Source: Chrysemys picta bellii (taxonomy: Eukaryota; Chordata; Testudines; Emydidae). From it: 64,000 bases of DNA. Positions 44,152 through 55,110 of this stretch are shown here, one piece after another. A model generated the notes under the pieces. It saw nothing but the letters and a program-made list of their open reading frames with translations. It was not told the DNA's origin and did not search any database. Where the stretch lies: the NCBI RefSeq assembly GCF_011386835.1, contig NC_088809.1:20923567-20987566 (forward strand). The letters run 5' to 3'. The stretch's first letter is position 1. Each line of letters begins with the position of its first letter. The position numbers were made by a program, and so were the translations under genes.

Positions 44152-44255
44152 ATCATAGAATATCAGGGTTGGAAGGGACCTCAGGAGGTCATCTTCTAGT
44201 CCAACCCCCTGCTCAAAGCAGGACCAACCCCAACTAGGAAGAGGGACCATCCCAG
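44152..44255 (-). repeat. CR1 LINE 3' end fragment
   Basis: 'gaatcatagaatatcagggt', 'tggaagggacctcaggaggt' and 'ccccctgctcaaagcaggac' are the least diverged CR1 tail in the window. Confidence 0.93.
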
Positions 44256-45395
44256 GAGGCACCAATAACTCACCACTTGCATGCGTGCAGTCCCTGGAGT
44301 TGCAGCTGACAGGGAAGGGGGCCCAAGGACACCAGCTCAGCCCTGCTCGCCACAGATCTTAGCAGCCTGCAAGGATGGAGGCTCCCTGGGGAGATCCCAG
44401 CTGCCCATGGACCTGTGAGGGTCCTGTTTTAAGCTGTGGTGAACATCCAACACCCTCCCACGCAGCAAGTCCCCAGCTATGGGTGGGGAGATCCCCGGGG
44501 TTGGACAAAGGCTAACCGTGGCTTGTTCGATCCGGGATACAGGAGTCCCTGAGACGCTTTCCAGGGACACGAGTGGGTCAGTAACTTGCTGGGGACAGGC
44601 AGATCCATTCATGGGGGAATGGTTACTGCTGGGAGAGAACTTATCTGGGCTGGGGAAGGGATCCCTCGGGGGCATAGACCTCACACTGGCCATTCAGTTC
44701 AGTCCTGCCACCAACCCTTAGAATAAACCCCTGCGGAGCTCAAAGGCAGCGACCCAGCAGCTCTCACTGTTCTATAGGGTGGTGTTTCCATACGGGACGG
44801 TACAGCATGGGCCCTCGGTGCTGAAGATTCAGGGGCAGATCCCCACGGGGGTCCATGGCAGGTGTCCTTCTGCAGCTACGGGCATGGGACACAGACACAG
44901 CCTGAAATTGCTTATGGCCCCCCAAGCCCTTCCCTGCTGCCGGCTGGCCCTGAGCGCAAAGCTACGGCCGGCGTCGGGCGTCAGCTAAACCTTGTGTGTT
45001 GTGCTTCCGCCGAGCCCGGCAGCTTCAGCTCCATGAGGCTGAGTTATCAACGGAGCTTTGCCCGGAACATAAAGATCAGCTGTGAGGCCAGCCCGGTTAG
45101 GCGAGTAAACCACACGCAGATCCCCCAGAGACAGGAGGCATCCGCGGCAACCGGTGGTTTGCTGGCTTGCCTTCCCCAGCACCACAAACGTCGATTTATC
45201 TCCTGCTTTTGTTCCTTTCCCAGCCACCGTCCTGGCCCTTTGGCCTTGAGCCACCTTGCACAAGGGGGCGTTGGCTTCTCGGCATGGAGTGTGGCACCTC
45301 TTTTCTCGTGTGAGCCACCATCGCTCCTGGTGTTGGCTCCCGGTCAGGCTGACGGCTTGTAGAGAAGTGGGTTCTAGTGGATTGGGCCCTTAGCG
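44256..45395. other. low-repeat, partly GC-rich sequence
   Basis: No repeat recognised. Bases 45000-45240 are unique and CpG-containing and might be regulatory. The 166-codon frame 44862-45362 has no domain. Confidence 0.4.
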
Positions 45396-45399
45396 GGCA

Positions 45400-45590
45400 G
45401 GCGGGGGGGGGGGGTCAATTCCTGGCTCAGCTGATAGGCAAGGCACTTCCCGTCGCTGTTTCTCCTTCCACTCTTTGGATCTATCGGAGCTCTTTGGAGC
45501 AGGGTCCGTCTCTCATTCTGGGTATTCACAGCACCTAACGCTATGGGGCCCCGCTCTCAAGGCATTACTGTAATTCCTGTGCTGGCCAGT
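45400..45590 (+). repeat. MIR-like CORE-SINE with tail
   Basis: 'caattcctggctcagctgat', 'tctttggagcagggtccgtc' and 'gcacctaacgctatggggcc' are present, after a run of G. Confidence 0.75.
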
Positions 45591-45829
45591 GGGGAATATC
45601 TGCCTTTGACAGGCAACTTAGCTCAAAGCCCAAACTTTACAATTCCCCACGTCCCACCCAGTTTGACTCCATGTCGCCAAGTCCCCACACCGCCTGCTCC
45701 TTCTCTGCCAGCTTGAGTTCGACCCACGTCGCAGTGATATCGAGCCGAGCACAGCTCGCTTTCCCTACCAGGCAAGCCATCGATCCGCACGGGCCTAAGG
45801 AGGCGGGGGCAAGAAGGATGGGCTGGGAG

Positions 45830-45985
45830 CTAGCGTGATGCACTGGGTGTCGAGAGCCGTGCGTTTGATTCCTAGTTCTACTACAGAATTCCCCTCGGAC
45901 GTTGCGAAGTCACCGTGCCCCAGTTCCCCATCAGCGAAAGACCACTCGCTTCTCCGTCCCCAAGGGGTATCGTGAGCACAGAGTC
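45830..45985 (+). repeat. MIR-like CORE-SINE, degraded
   Basis: 'gctagcgtgatgcactgggt', 'gtgcgtttgattcctagttc', 'cgaagtcaccgtgccccagt' and 'caaggggtatcgtgagcaca' keep the order with many changes. Confidence 0.65.
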
Positions 45986-46164
45986 CATTCATGATTGTGC
46001 AGTACTATGCTGATGACGGCATCCTGCCCCAGGGGTGGCCTTGTAACACTGAAGGTTTCAGAGAAAAGCATCACCGGCTTATGAATGTTGCATGGGCGGA
46101 AATGCCTCCCTTACCCCAGCTGCTGATCAGCTCCTATCCTGAAGCAGGGCCCTTGTGCCGCTGT

Positions 46165-46548
46165 CCCACCTAGCGGAGGATTAGGGGTTTGTGAGACCCT
46201 GGGCCAGAGCAAGTGGAGGCCCTTCCAGCTGCAGCCCCCCCACCCTCCCTCCTGGTGCTCCTGCCAAGGAGCAGGGTCAGGGCGCGGGGGCTGCTCCACC
46301 CACCCACCCGGCGCTCCCGCCAGGGAGCAGGGTCAGAGTGGGGGGTTGCTCCGCCCACCCGCTCAGCACTCCTGCTGGGGAGTGGGGGAAGCCCCCAAGC
46401 CCTGACCCCACTCCCCAGCAGGAGCGCTGGGCGGATGGGCAGGCGGAGCAGGTCAGGACGCAGGGGTGCTCAGTTTTCCAAGAGCCCCCCAATTGGCCAG
46501 GGCCCCTGGGCACGGGCCCCATTGGCCCAGTGTCTAATCCACCACTGA
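46165..46548. repeat. GC-rich MITE-like element with inner tandem repeat
   Basis: The ends 'tagcggaggattag' and 'ctaatccaccact' are near inverted repeats, and 'gaccctgggcca' is answered by 'tggcccagtg'. Between 46250 and 46400 a unit of about 55-60 bp with 'ggagcagggtcag' and 'ctgctcc' repeats about three times. Borders and class are uncertain. Confidence 0.5.
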
Positions 46549-46579
46549 TCCTACCTACCAGAAGGTGCCACTGGCATTG

Positions 46580-47430
46580 CTATCCTTATTCCTATGGGTC
46601 TAATCCTGTTTTGAATCTTGCTGAATCCTTTGCCTCTATAACATCCAGAGGCAGTGAGGTTCACAGGTTAACATCCAGGCCGCTCCCCCCCGCCCTTTGT
46701 TATTGGATTCTCAGGCAGGGTGATTGGAATCTCTGCCTTGCTACAGCATTATGGTATGTAGTTACCTCCGTCATATCTCCTCTTACGCCTTTCTAAACCC
46801 AACAGCTTGAAAGCGTGGTGTCCAAAGGTGCATTAGCACCTGCAACTTCCATTGCTGACCAAATTTCAGCACCTTTGTAAATCAAGTTAGTCTTTTCAAT
46901 CTCTCCTCCTCCGGAACCTCTCAAAGGCACGGCTAATCATGTCCATTTTCCTTCTCCCGTTCTCTTCCATTGCATGTATTTTCTGAGGCAAGGTGAGCAG
47001 AGCTGAACCTGGTATTCAAGATGAACCATCAATTTCACATAATGGCCTTCTGAAATGTCCTATGTTATTTTCTATCCACTCCTTTATAGCCTCCTGATGT
47101 TGGCGTGGTGGCTGGGCTTTTTTAACACCACTGACCCCTGAGCAGGTCTCTGCACTGAGCTGCCCACAATGACGTGTAAGCTTTATTCTAAAGCATCTGC
47201 AGCTAATTCAGAATCCATCAGAGTCATTTAAATTATTCCTCCCAGCCTGCATTACCTCGCACTTTTCTGTACCAAATTGCATCTGCTATCATGTCCCCAA
47301 TCACTGGCGATGGGCAGGCAGCTTCCTCCAAAGGGCCTCACGCTCCTCCATAGCTTTCATGAACATGCTATACATAATTGTGTCATCGCTTCTTCCATGC
47401 CATTACTCGGGCCAAACAGGTTAAAGCCTT
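46580..47430 (-). repeat. CR1 LINE ORF2 relic (reverse transcriptase end)
   Basis: On the plus strand 'cctctataacatccagaggc', 'ttttcaatctctcctcctcc', 'aatcatgtccattttccttc', 'ggtattcaagatgaacc' and 'accaaattgcatctgctatc' keep the order and spacing of the reverse complement of CR1 reverse transcriptase C-terminal coding sequence. It is an old copy with many indels and no open frame. Confidence 0.72.
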
Positions 47431-50400
47431 TTCTCCCAACCTCCTTGATCTTCTCATCAGAGGGGAATTGTAGGAACATGGTAGAACCTCGGCCCAGGGC
47501 TGTATTTGACCATCCCAGGTTACATGTTCTCAGAGCAACCGTAGCTCTCTTTGGTGGGCCCTTTGCATGTTCTGTGAGTCCCCTGAAAGAACTGGGGCTG
47601 GACACAGCAGCGTTTGAGGGAAGTGGAGAGCAGATCATACCCAAATGAATGGCTCAGCTTTGCCCTGGATAGGATAGCTCGGGGCCCAACTCCCCCCAGG
47701 GAAGGATAAGAGTCATGCCCTTTGCTTGGGAGTTTGTTTACCCTGGTGCAGGGAGTTTGGGATCCTGGAGGGCTACGCTCCAATGGACAGAGAGCAAGAT
47801 CAAAACCATGTCATAATTTGCCATCAGCGAGAGCCAATGCGGTCCGCCCAGGCCAGCCGGTCTCTAGGCAATCAATCCCTGTTCAACGCGATGCCCTCTT
47901 CTCCGGCCCTTGCAAACAATGACAAATGGAGCTCTGCCTTGACTGGCGTGGAGTGGCGCCCGTCCGCTGGAGGAATAATCACCCATTTGCCAGAGGAGAT
48001 AGTTCATGCTCCGGCGCGAACCTCTTATCCAGGAGACAGTCACAGCTCACGGAGCCTGAAATTAGATATCGCTCCTCGGGGGCTGCCTAATTGGCCATGT
48101 CCGACACTGCAACGGGAAGTGTCCAGCGGTGCTGACAGTGGAGAGGCTTTTTGAAGCCAACCCCTTCTCGTCAGGCGGCATTTCTACAAAGAATGCTTCT
48201 CCATAGTGAGTTCCCGCAGGCCAGGCCAGGCATGGACCACCCTGCTGCAAGGAGACAGGAAGTGGGGTGCAGCCAGATATCTGGCCATGGCACAGCCAAA
48301 GCTCCAATTACTGGCTTCAGGATGGGCTCCTCCCCAAAGGTCACCAGATGGTTGGGGAAAGTCTGGTCTTCTGGAAAATCTAACTGCAGCTCTCTCTCCT
48401 GGGGGCACCACATGTAACCTGCCCCTGGAAGGGAATGGAGCTGGTCTTCTAAATGTAACAGACACTCACTTAGTCCACATAGTTATGTCACTGCTAGTGG
48501 CTGGTTCCAGCAACCACAATGGCCTGCTACTTTCTAGCAAAGGGCTGCTGACAACATGAGAAGAGCTTTAGAAACCTCAGTATCTAGAGGAGAAACTCCA
48601 GTGCACTGCAGTCCCCGCTCCCCTAAAGCACTTGGGCACCCAGCTAACTTTAGGCGGGTCCCACTGAAGTCAGTGCCCGTAAAGCTAAGCATGTGTTTAA
48701 GGGCTTGGCTGAGTTTCGGCCTGTATCATTCATGGTCTCTGTGATAGCATGCGTCCCCCCCCCCCGGATGAATCTACCCCAACAGCAGCATCCCTCTCCC
48801 TAGGCCACCTCTGCCCAGCCGCTGTGCGTGAAAGGTGCCTGCCCGTTATCCCTGGACATGGCTAGGTACCGGAGCTCTGTCGGCAGAGCGGCCTGTAAGG
48901 GAAGCTGTCTGCCCTACAGCCTGCAATGTTTCCTTGATGCTGCTGCCTCTAGGAGACGTGCTCGTGTGGGTTGTGAGTTCAGGGCCATCACCGCTACTCT
49001 CTATCTCCACTCTGTGAGGGACCCCGCAGACCTGCGGCTGGTTGGGCTGGCGCTCCCTCGGGAAACGGGGCCTTATCCCCTGCTGGTGTAAATCAGGGTG
49101 TAAGTCAACAGGCCTGATCCCCAGCCGGTGTCGATCTGCACAATCTGAGGCCCTAGCCCTGGGTCACTAACAACAGCAGAGGGCTCATGTCGGTGCTGAT
49201 ATACAGGGGAAAGGGGCCGGTTTTCCCTCCGCCTGCTCTCCCCTTACGCAGCCTGCAGGGACCCCTCGTCGGCGTGTGTGTGTCCCCCTCTGAGTCGCAG
49301 GCAGGAGGTTAGGAGTCTCTGGCTGCTCCCAGGGTGGTTAGGCCAAGCTGCAGCGATTCACGTTGCTAGTTGTGGAGGTCCCCGGGGCTGGTGGCCATCA
49401 CATGCTTGCCTCCTGTTCGGCTTCCTGCCAAGGCTCTGTCTCTGCCCCGCCTCCACCCTTGGCTCCTGTAACTGCCCTCACAGCACGGCACCCCCAGAGG
49501 CATCTGTCTCACGGCTTTAATGAGTGTCTGTTGCCGTGACTCAGGAAAATCCCCTCCGCCGTCACCCTGTTCCATGATCCAGCCAGCCAGGGGCTCCTCA
49601 AGGAGCCAAGAGCTAAGGTGATGCCCCCACTCTGGTTCACTCTCAAGCAAGAGTCTGGCAGTGGGGATGCCTGGCCCACGTGTCTGGCATGGCGCTAGCT
49701 AGAGAAATGGAGACACTGTCTTCCTGGGGCTCTGGGGACAGCTCTTGGTGAAGGGTCATTAAGACGGCCCCTCGTTGCCATATGCCCGTCTCCGTCATGT
49801 GACAGGGAACTCCCCCCAAATTCTAGGCCTCTTTCCCATGAGAGCGGAAGATATCGGGGAAGGCACGTGACGCTCGGGGGGGGGAAGGGGGGGATGCCGT
49901 GTGGAATAAATACAAGCTCTCCGTGCCATGCTAAGAATGACGCAGACGCCCCCGCCCGAACCCCCCCCGCCCCTCCCGCAACTAGGAGGCGGTATCTGTG
50001 ATCGGCAGCATGGCGGCCCCAATAAAATACCGCGCGGAGTAAAGGCCACGAGATGGATGGCTTTTCCTTCTCTTCTTTTAATTAAAAATAAAATGTCTCC
50101 ACTCGAAGTCATTAATTACTAACGACACAATTAGAATCCAGTGAAGGGGGAGGGGAAGGGAACAAAACACCCTCCAGCCATTTCAGCGCACTCGGAGTTT
50201 GAAGAGGAATTAAGGAAATAATTGCTTGATTTAAACTTTATTCGCATTTATGCTCGTTCTGGCAATTCTTTATGAGATCGGAACGGGGGCGGTGGGGGAT
50301 TGGAGGGAACCATATTTCTAGTGTGTCTCCGCTTTTCTCTTTCATCAAAGGGAGGAGATAAGATGCAGAAGCGTCTCTGGTTTAATGTGATTTCCCTTCC

Positions 50401-50910
50401 TCGCAGTAGGAGGCTGTGGAGTGTCAAGAGATGTGACGGCTCCAGTGATTTCTGGGGCCAGACATGGCTGCAGGCGCCTGAGTGCCAACCGTCTCCTCTC
50501 AGCTGGCGATCCGTGGCCAGGACCGTTTGAGGGGAAGGATGCAGTGTGCAGGAGGCAGGGTGCCAGGCTGGCTAAGGCGCTCCGCTCAAAGTAGCCTGTT
50601 GGTGGCTGTTGCAATGGATTGGGCGGGGAGTGGTGACAGAGCTGAGCCAAGTCGATTAGAATGGAGCTTCATTTGTTCTGGGAGTTGGAGCCCAGCAGCT
50701 GAGGACTGACAGCTAAGGGGACGGTTAGGATGCTGGCTCGGAAACAGGTCTGTACGACCCTCTCAGAGAATGGTCTCTGTCTTGGTAGGAGTAGGTTATC
50801 TCAGAAAGAGATGTCATGTGGCTGGGATGCATCCACTTGGAGAGAGACCCCATGGCCAAGATCCATCCCTTCAGAGGGGGCCCATGGCAGGATTCATCCC
50901 TTACATCGTC
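47431..50910. other. long low-repeat stretch
   Basis: No clear interspersed repeat, exon or RNA gene. C or G runs occur at about 48755-48768 and 49878-49980. Bases 47790-48090 and 50000-50280 are unique with A/T and homeodomain-like words and are regulatory candidates. Bases 48650-48730 and 49070-49110 resemble the ancient 'gatctggccc'-linked motif family. Confidence 0.4.
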
Positions 50911-50912
50911 TA

Positions 50913-50955
<43 letters not shown>

Positions 50956-50967
50956 CCCATCCACCCC

Positions 50968-51001
<34 letters not shown>

Positions 51002-51039
51002 CCCATCCACCCCTCTATCTATCTATCCCCATCCACCCC

Positions 51040-51101
<62 letters not shown>

Positions 51102-51172
51102 CCCATCCACCCCCTCTATCTATCTATCTATCTATCCCCATCCACCCTATCTATCTATCCCCATACACCCCC

Positions 51173-51238
<66 letters not shown>

Positions 51239-51250
51239 CCCATACACCCC

Positions 51251-51297
<47 letters not shown>

Positions 51298-51335
51298 CCC
51301 ATCCACCCCTCTATCTATCTATCCCCATCCACCCC

Positions 51336-51397
<62 letters not shown>

Positions 51398-51449
51398 CCC
51401 ATACACCCCCTTTATCTATCTATCTATCTATCTATCCCCATACACCCCC

Positions 51450-51503
<54 letters not shown>

Positions 51504-51558
51504 CCCATACACCCCCTCTATCTATCTATCTATCTATCTATCTATCCCCATACACCCC

Positions 51559-51621
<63 letters not shown>

Positions 51622-51633
51622 CCCATACACCCC

Positions 51634-51676
<43 letters not shown>

Positions 51677-51688
51677 CCCATACACCCC

Positions 51689-51747
<59 letters not shown>

Positions 51748-51785
51748 CCCATCCACCCCTCTATCTATCTATCCCCATCCACCCC

Positions 51786-51843
<58 letters not shown>

Positions 51844-51895
51844 CCCATACACCCCCTTTATCTATCTATCTATCTATCTATCCCCATACACCCCC

Positions 51896-51941
<46 letters not shown>

Positions 51942-51954
51942 CCCATACACCCCC

Positions 51955-51996
<42 letters not shown>

Positions 51997-52008
51997 CCCA
52001 TACACCCC

Positions 52009-52039
<31 letters not shown>

Positions 52040-52051
52040 CCCATACACCCC

Positions 52052-52094
<43 letters not shown>

Positions 52095-52106
52095 CCCATA
52101 CACCCC

Positions 52107-52165
<59 letters not shown>

Positions 52166-52209
52166 CCCATACACCCCCTCTATCTATCTATCAGTCCCCA
52201 TACACCCCC

Positions 52210-52267
<58 letters not shown>

Positions 52268-52280
52268 CCCATACACCCCC

Positions 52281-52350
<70 letters not shown>

Positions 52351-52402
52351 CCCATACACCCCCTCTATCTATCGATCTATCTATCTATCTATCTATCTAT
52401 CT
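50911..52402. repeat. compound (CTAT)n array with CCCCAT-type spacers
   Basis: About 1.5 kb of CTAT tetranucleotide repeats is broken about 27 times by spacers of two main kinds, CCCCATCCACCCCT and CCCCATACACCCC(C)T, plus an ATCT-joined form. Spacers from 51297 to about 51510 recur from 51747 to about 51950 with an offset of 450 bp falling to 438, so a block of about 450 bp was duplicated. Open frames of 587 and 548 codons in two phases are by-products. Confidence 0.97.
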
Positions 52403-53014
52403 CAGTCTCCTCTCTCTTTCTCTCTCTCTGGCTTTCCCCTCCCATCAGCCTCATTCTTATGACCCCACCCCGCAAATTATCCTGCAGGTTTGATATTCCA
52501 GAGGCATAAACAGATGGCTGGGAATGGAAAGAGCCAATCGCAAACCAGACGAGTGGAGAAGGGGAAAGGGGAAAGAAAGCAAGTTCTGGTGCCCAAGTCT
52601 AAAGCTCCTTGGCCGTGAAAAGGTTTAAATTGCTTGAGGAGTCTCCATAAAAAATAGATTAAGGGCACAGGGAGCGGAAAGCCCAACGCAGCCCCCGGCT
52701 GCCTGCCGAGTAGTTATTATCTCTGTCAGCTGAGTGTTTTACCCGTACTCTGTGACTGAAACGTTTGATGAGGGGAGGGGCGCGGGTGAGGAGGCTGCCT
52801 CTCCCGCTGGTGGGTTCAGATTAAGCAAAGGGTTAGACTGGAGTTGGAGTGAGTTTCCTTTCGACAACCAATCGAGCCAAGGCTGACCGGGCCGGGTGTG
52901 GGGCCAGGGAAGCGGAGGAGAGTGGGGTTCACAGAGTTAGGGTTGGCGAGGGTGAGACTCATCTGACAGCTGGATTCAGATGGCACCACTCCAGTTTATA
53001 ACGTATCCCAGGAG
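52403..53014. other. low-repeat sequence, regulatory candidate
   Basis: A CT-rich tail of the array ends near 52435. Bases 52600-52760 are unique with an MEF2-like 'ccataaaaaatagatt'. Function is inference. Confidence 0.35.
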
Positions 53015-53095
53015 ATAATAAATAATAATACGAGCTAGCTCGGATATAGCGTTTTTCATCAGGAGATCTCAAATCACTTCACAGTCTGTAATGTG
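53015..53095 (-). repeat. MIR-like 3' end
   Basis: 'ggatatagcgtttttcatca' and 'ggagatctcaaatcacttca' are the reverse complement of the SINE 3' part. Confidence 0.75.
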
Positions 53096-53824
53096 TTGCA
53101 AATCAATCATCAGGAATCAATAATCGATAGCCAATAATTAATTAATAACGAGCAATTTAAACAGATCATAATTCCAATTATATGTTTAAAAAATAATGTT
53201 TCCTTGAGTTTAAATCAGCTGAATTATTAGAAGACCTCGAAGAAGTCAGTTTTGATTGGACTAATCAGTTCATTAGACAGCACATAACAGAAAGAGGTGT
53301 AATCATAGCTACCAGCGATCTGGAGTAGCAAATCCATGCAGTGGTCTGACAGTTTTCTCCCAGCCCACTAGGGTGCTGGTTAACTGCTCGCGGGTTGAGT
53401 ACGTAGCCCTGTTGCTTATCCTTTAATCCTGGTTAGTGCCTCTTTCATGTAAAGACTTATCCTTATTTCTAGCCGGCTTCCAAAACTTCCCATCATATTT
53501 CATAACATTGTAACTGTCTGGGCAGCATCTGGTGCTGACCAATTGTTTACACCCTTTAGAGAGATAGATAGACAGACATTTTCTGATAAATACATTGACT
53601 TTATTGCTAATTTAACATCCATTAGTTCTTGCAGTTTGAACACTGCTTAGGTTTTTTGTTCCTAGCAAAACAACTTACATGTTGGTTAAAGGTCACTCGT
53701 TTGCCTACTACTTAGTAAAATTCCACCTCTTAGCCACCCCTGCAAAGCATCATGGCAGTCTCGCTTCCCAAGCAAGTTATGAGGTCTAACACAGGCCTAG
53801 TCTATTAGTCAACAGTATTTTCAC
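53096..53824. other. A/T-rich unclassified sequence
   Basis: Bases 53105-53220 are rich in 'aattaattaataa' words. No repeat family recognised. Confidence 0.45.
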
Positions 53825-53990
53825 AACACCCCTGTGAAACAGGGCAGGGCTATTGTCCCCATTGTACAGATGGGGAAACTGAGGCACAGAGACTGACTGA
53901 CTTGCCCAAGGTCCCACTGGAAGTTTTCAGCAGAGCAGGGAAGAGACCCTAGTTCTCACAAGAGCTAAACTACTGCCTCAACCGTTGGCT
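53825..53990 (-). repeat. MIR-like CORE-SINE
   Basis: 'ttgtccccattgtacagatg', 'gggaaactgaggcacagaga' and 'cttgcccaaggtcccactgg' are the reverse-complemented body. Confidence 0.9.
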
Positions 53991-54089
53991 CATTCTCTTC
54001 TTCTCTTATTTTTGCATACTTGTTCCTGAATAACAAAATATTCCAGCACAGGAGCGTTGATTGTCAAATAGGGAGGATCTAAATAAGCT

Positions 54090-54360
54090 AGAACGATTGC
54101 TGATCGGGAAAAGCATTTGGTTTTTGTACGTGAAAAATTTCAATGAAAACAATTCTTTTTTCACTTTTATCAATACTGAAAACGGATTTTCATGGAGAAA
54201 CACAAACCCCCCCCAAGTGGGACTGTTTAGCGGGGTTCAGTTTTTGGATGAAAACCTGACCGTTTTCAACGGAAACTGCTTTTTTTCTGTGAAAATTTCT
54301 AATTTTGTCCAAAATGCATTTTCCATCAAGGAAACATTTCGATGGAAATTTGTCAGCAAA
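54090..54360. repeat. A/T-rich TTTCAT/GAAA repeat family
   Basis: 'gtgaaaaatttcaatgaaaa', 'gaaaacggattttcatggag' and 'tcaaggaaacatttcgatgg' are typical, with clear complement symmetry. Confidence 0.55.
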
Positions 54361-54413
54361 CTCCAGCAAAGAGGGAAATGGGGCCTCATGGTAGAGCTGC
54401 TCAGAATAATCGA

Positions 54414-54637
54414 AATAAACCCATGGGCACCTATAAACCCAGAGGCCCATATAAGCCAATAGCCTAGAATAAACCTGTAAGTCCATATTGCCACAAGTCC
54501 ATATAAACCAGTAGGCCAAAATAAACTCATAGCACCACAAAAGCCCATAAGCCAAAATAAACCCATAGGGTCATATAAACGAATAGGCTGAAATAAAGCC
54601 ATAGGGCTCTATAAACCATTCGGTCAAAATAAACTCA
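54414..54637. repeat. degenerate 18/36-bp minisatellite
   Basis: Units of 36 bp start AATAAAC(C/T)CATAG and contain 'catataaac', 'ataggc' and a closing 'aa'. Three units in a row at about 54522-54629 are 36 bp long; earlier ones are longer by 18 bp, showing an 18-bp sub-period. Minus-strand frames (W/G/L/F-rich, 121 codons) come from this periodicity. Confidence 0.8.
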
Positions 54638-54649
54638 AGCAGTGCTACT

Positions 54650-54795
54650 ATCTCCATTGCACAGACGGAAAGCTGAGGTTTAGAGAAACCAAGTGATTTG
54701 CTCAAGGTCATGCAGACAGCCTGTGCCAGAGCAGGGAACTGAAGCCAGGTCTCCCAAGTCCCAGGCCAGTGCCTTAACCACTAGGCCATCCCCCC
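54650..54795 (-). repeat. MIR-like CORE-SINE
   Basis: 'gatttgctcaaggtcatgca', 'gaactgaagccaggtctccc' and 'gtgccttaaccactaggcca' are the reverse complement of the 5' half. Confidence 0.9.
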
Positions 54796-55004
54796 TCTGT
54801 GCCTGTACATAGAAAGTGACTTATATGGGCAAGATGCACTCTAAGAGCAGGACGTCAATTCACAGTGCATGGGTGCTACTCAGGTTCAAGGCCACCATGA
54901 GCCGCTCAGTTACTCGGACATCCTCCTTCCTCTGCTCTCGAGAGGAATAAGTAAGAACGAGGAATTATACAGTCTGATCTACCGAGATGCTTTTCTATAA
55001 GACC

Positions 55005-55110
55005 TGCACCAGGAATTATTTCGGGGCCTGTTCTCTGGCCTGTGTTATTTGGGAGGTCAGACTAGAAGATCACAATGGTCTCTTCTGGCCTTGGAATCTA
55101 TCTAGCTATC
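55005..55110 (+). repeat. CR1 LINE 3' tail
   Basis: 'ggcctgtgttatttgggagg', 'tcagactagaagatcacaat' and 'tcttctggccttggaatcta' are CR1 end blocks. Confidence 0.85.

Noticed and set aside
50730..52493. Open frames of 587 and 548 codons rich in S, I, Y and L
   Set aside because: They read through the CTAT array, which lacks stops in these phases; the peptide is a pure repeat and flanks are not coding-like.
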